From: Arabidopsis thaliana
Lineage: Eukaryota; Streptophyta; Magnoliopsida; Brassicales; Brassicaceae
Assembly (NCBI RefSeq): GCF_000001735.4
Contig: NC_003074.8
Location: 18,359,261-18,423,260, forward strand
DNA length: 64,000 bases
Direction of reading: 5' to 3'
Positions 63,508 through 64,000 of this stretch are shown here, piece by piece. The number at the start of each line of letters is the position of its first letter. Within the stretch, counting starts at the first letter, position 1. Below the pieces are notes generated by a model. It made no database searches and had not been told where the DNA came from. It saw only the letters and a list, made by a program, of their open reading frames with translations. The translations under genes and the position numbers were made by a program.

Positions 63508-64000
63508 ATGGAGAGAGCAGCAATTCTCCCGAGTGTTAATCAAAATTACCTACTTTGTCCTTCACGCGCCTTCTCCACGCGCCTCCACTCCTCTACTCGT
63601 AACTTATCGCCGCCGTCATTTGCCTCCATCAAGGTCAACTCTTTTCTCATCTCCCTCTCTTATCATCTTCTGATTTATCTGACCCATTTCTCCGATTATC
63701 TTTCACAGCTTCAGCATTCTTCTTCCTCTGTTTCTTCTAATGGTGGAATCTCTCTTACTCGATGCAACGCTGTTTCGTCCAATTCTTCCAGGTTCGTTCT
63801 TTGTTTTTGGTGGGTATTTGTCCAAGTTCTCAGGTTCTTACTTATATATATGTATTGTTTATGTTGAATTAGTACGTTGGTAACTGAATTAGCCGACATA
63901 GATTGGGATACCGTTGGATTTGGGCTTAAGCCAGCTGATTATATGTATGTGATGAAATGTAACATTGATGGAGAGTTCTCAAAAGGTGAGTTGCAACGTT
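63508..64000 (+). CDS. BCAT3: branched-chain amino acid aminotransferase 3, 5' part
   Basis: The gene runs off the right end of the window. Three exons are seen: 63508-63633, 63709-63791 and 63873-64000, all in frame. The N-terminus (MERAAILPSVNQNYLLCPSR) is rich in Ser, Thr and Arg with few acidic residues, as expected of a plastid transit peptide. From exon 3 the mature BCAT starts (TELADIDWDTVGFGLKPADY, MKCNIDGEFSKGELQR). BCAT3 is a PLP-dependent plastid enzyme that transaminates branched-chain and methionine-chain-elongation 2-oxoacids (glucosinolate route). The catalytic Lys region lies beyond the window. I take it as At3g49680. Confidence 0.92.

Overview
The window is plant nuclear DNA, almost certainly from the long arm of Arabidopsis thaliana chromosome 3. 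I recognise the proteins in order as the run from about At3g49520 to At3g49680: membrane-tethered NAC062/NTL6, LSU3 and LSU1, ATG13a, UBP26, DIN11, a kinesin-8, WDR5a, BAM2 and BCAT3. The locus numbers come from memory of the annotation and no search was run. The protein sequences and the splice-consistent exon joins come from the sequence itself. Base composition, short GT-AG introns, telo-box and GCCCA promoter motifs, and many small transposon relics all fit a compact Brassicaceae genome.

Layout. 0-13 kb: an F-box gene, an uncertain minus-strand relic, NAC062 (minus) divergent from a small myristoylation-motif acidic protein, an F-box pseudogene, a Cys-rich small protein, some unexplained splice-compatible exons, and a Tim17-family envelope translocase gene (HP30 type). 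13-18 kb: the sulfur-starvation paralogues LSU3 and LSU1, with three near-identical copies of the sulfur-response UPE-box between and upstream of them. 18.6-32 kb: ATG13a, then UBP26, a cwf21-type splicing protein and a B3-like protein, the last three on the minus strand. 33-41 kb: a hAT-type MITE and a tandem pair of 2-oxoglutarate dioxygenases (DIN11 and its neighbour) whose 12 exons have identical lengths. 41-50 kb: three minus-strand genes (tRNA-dihydrouridine synthase, an uncharacterised 220-residue protein, kinesin-8). 50-54 kb: a gene-free AT-rich stretch with a MITE-like repeat and a non-autonomous Helitron of about 1.1 kb with recognisable ends. 54-64 kb: WDR5a, the receptor kinase BAM2, and the first three exons of BCAT3, cut by the window edge.

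The genes are mostly independent housekeeping, stress and developmental loci. They do not form a cluster for one pathway. Clear functional groupings are limited to the LSU pair (sulfur deprivation) and the dioxygenase pair (tandem duplication). I reconstructed full exon chains that sum to an intact reading frame for NAC062, At3g49540, HP30-1, ATG13a, both dioxygenases, the DUS gene, the 220-residue gene, WDR5a and BAM2. UBP26 and the kinesin are given as spans with motifs located.

I did not find a convincing new biological system. The observations most worth a second look are the extra UPE-box in the LSU region, a decayed copy of the DUS gene's 3' end upstream of DIN11, the first intron of the second dioxygenase being open and in frame, three CGCG boxes upstream of NAC062, the unexplained exon-like segments at 10.5-10.95 kb, and several footprints of small duplications and transposons.
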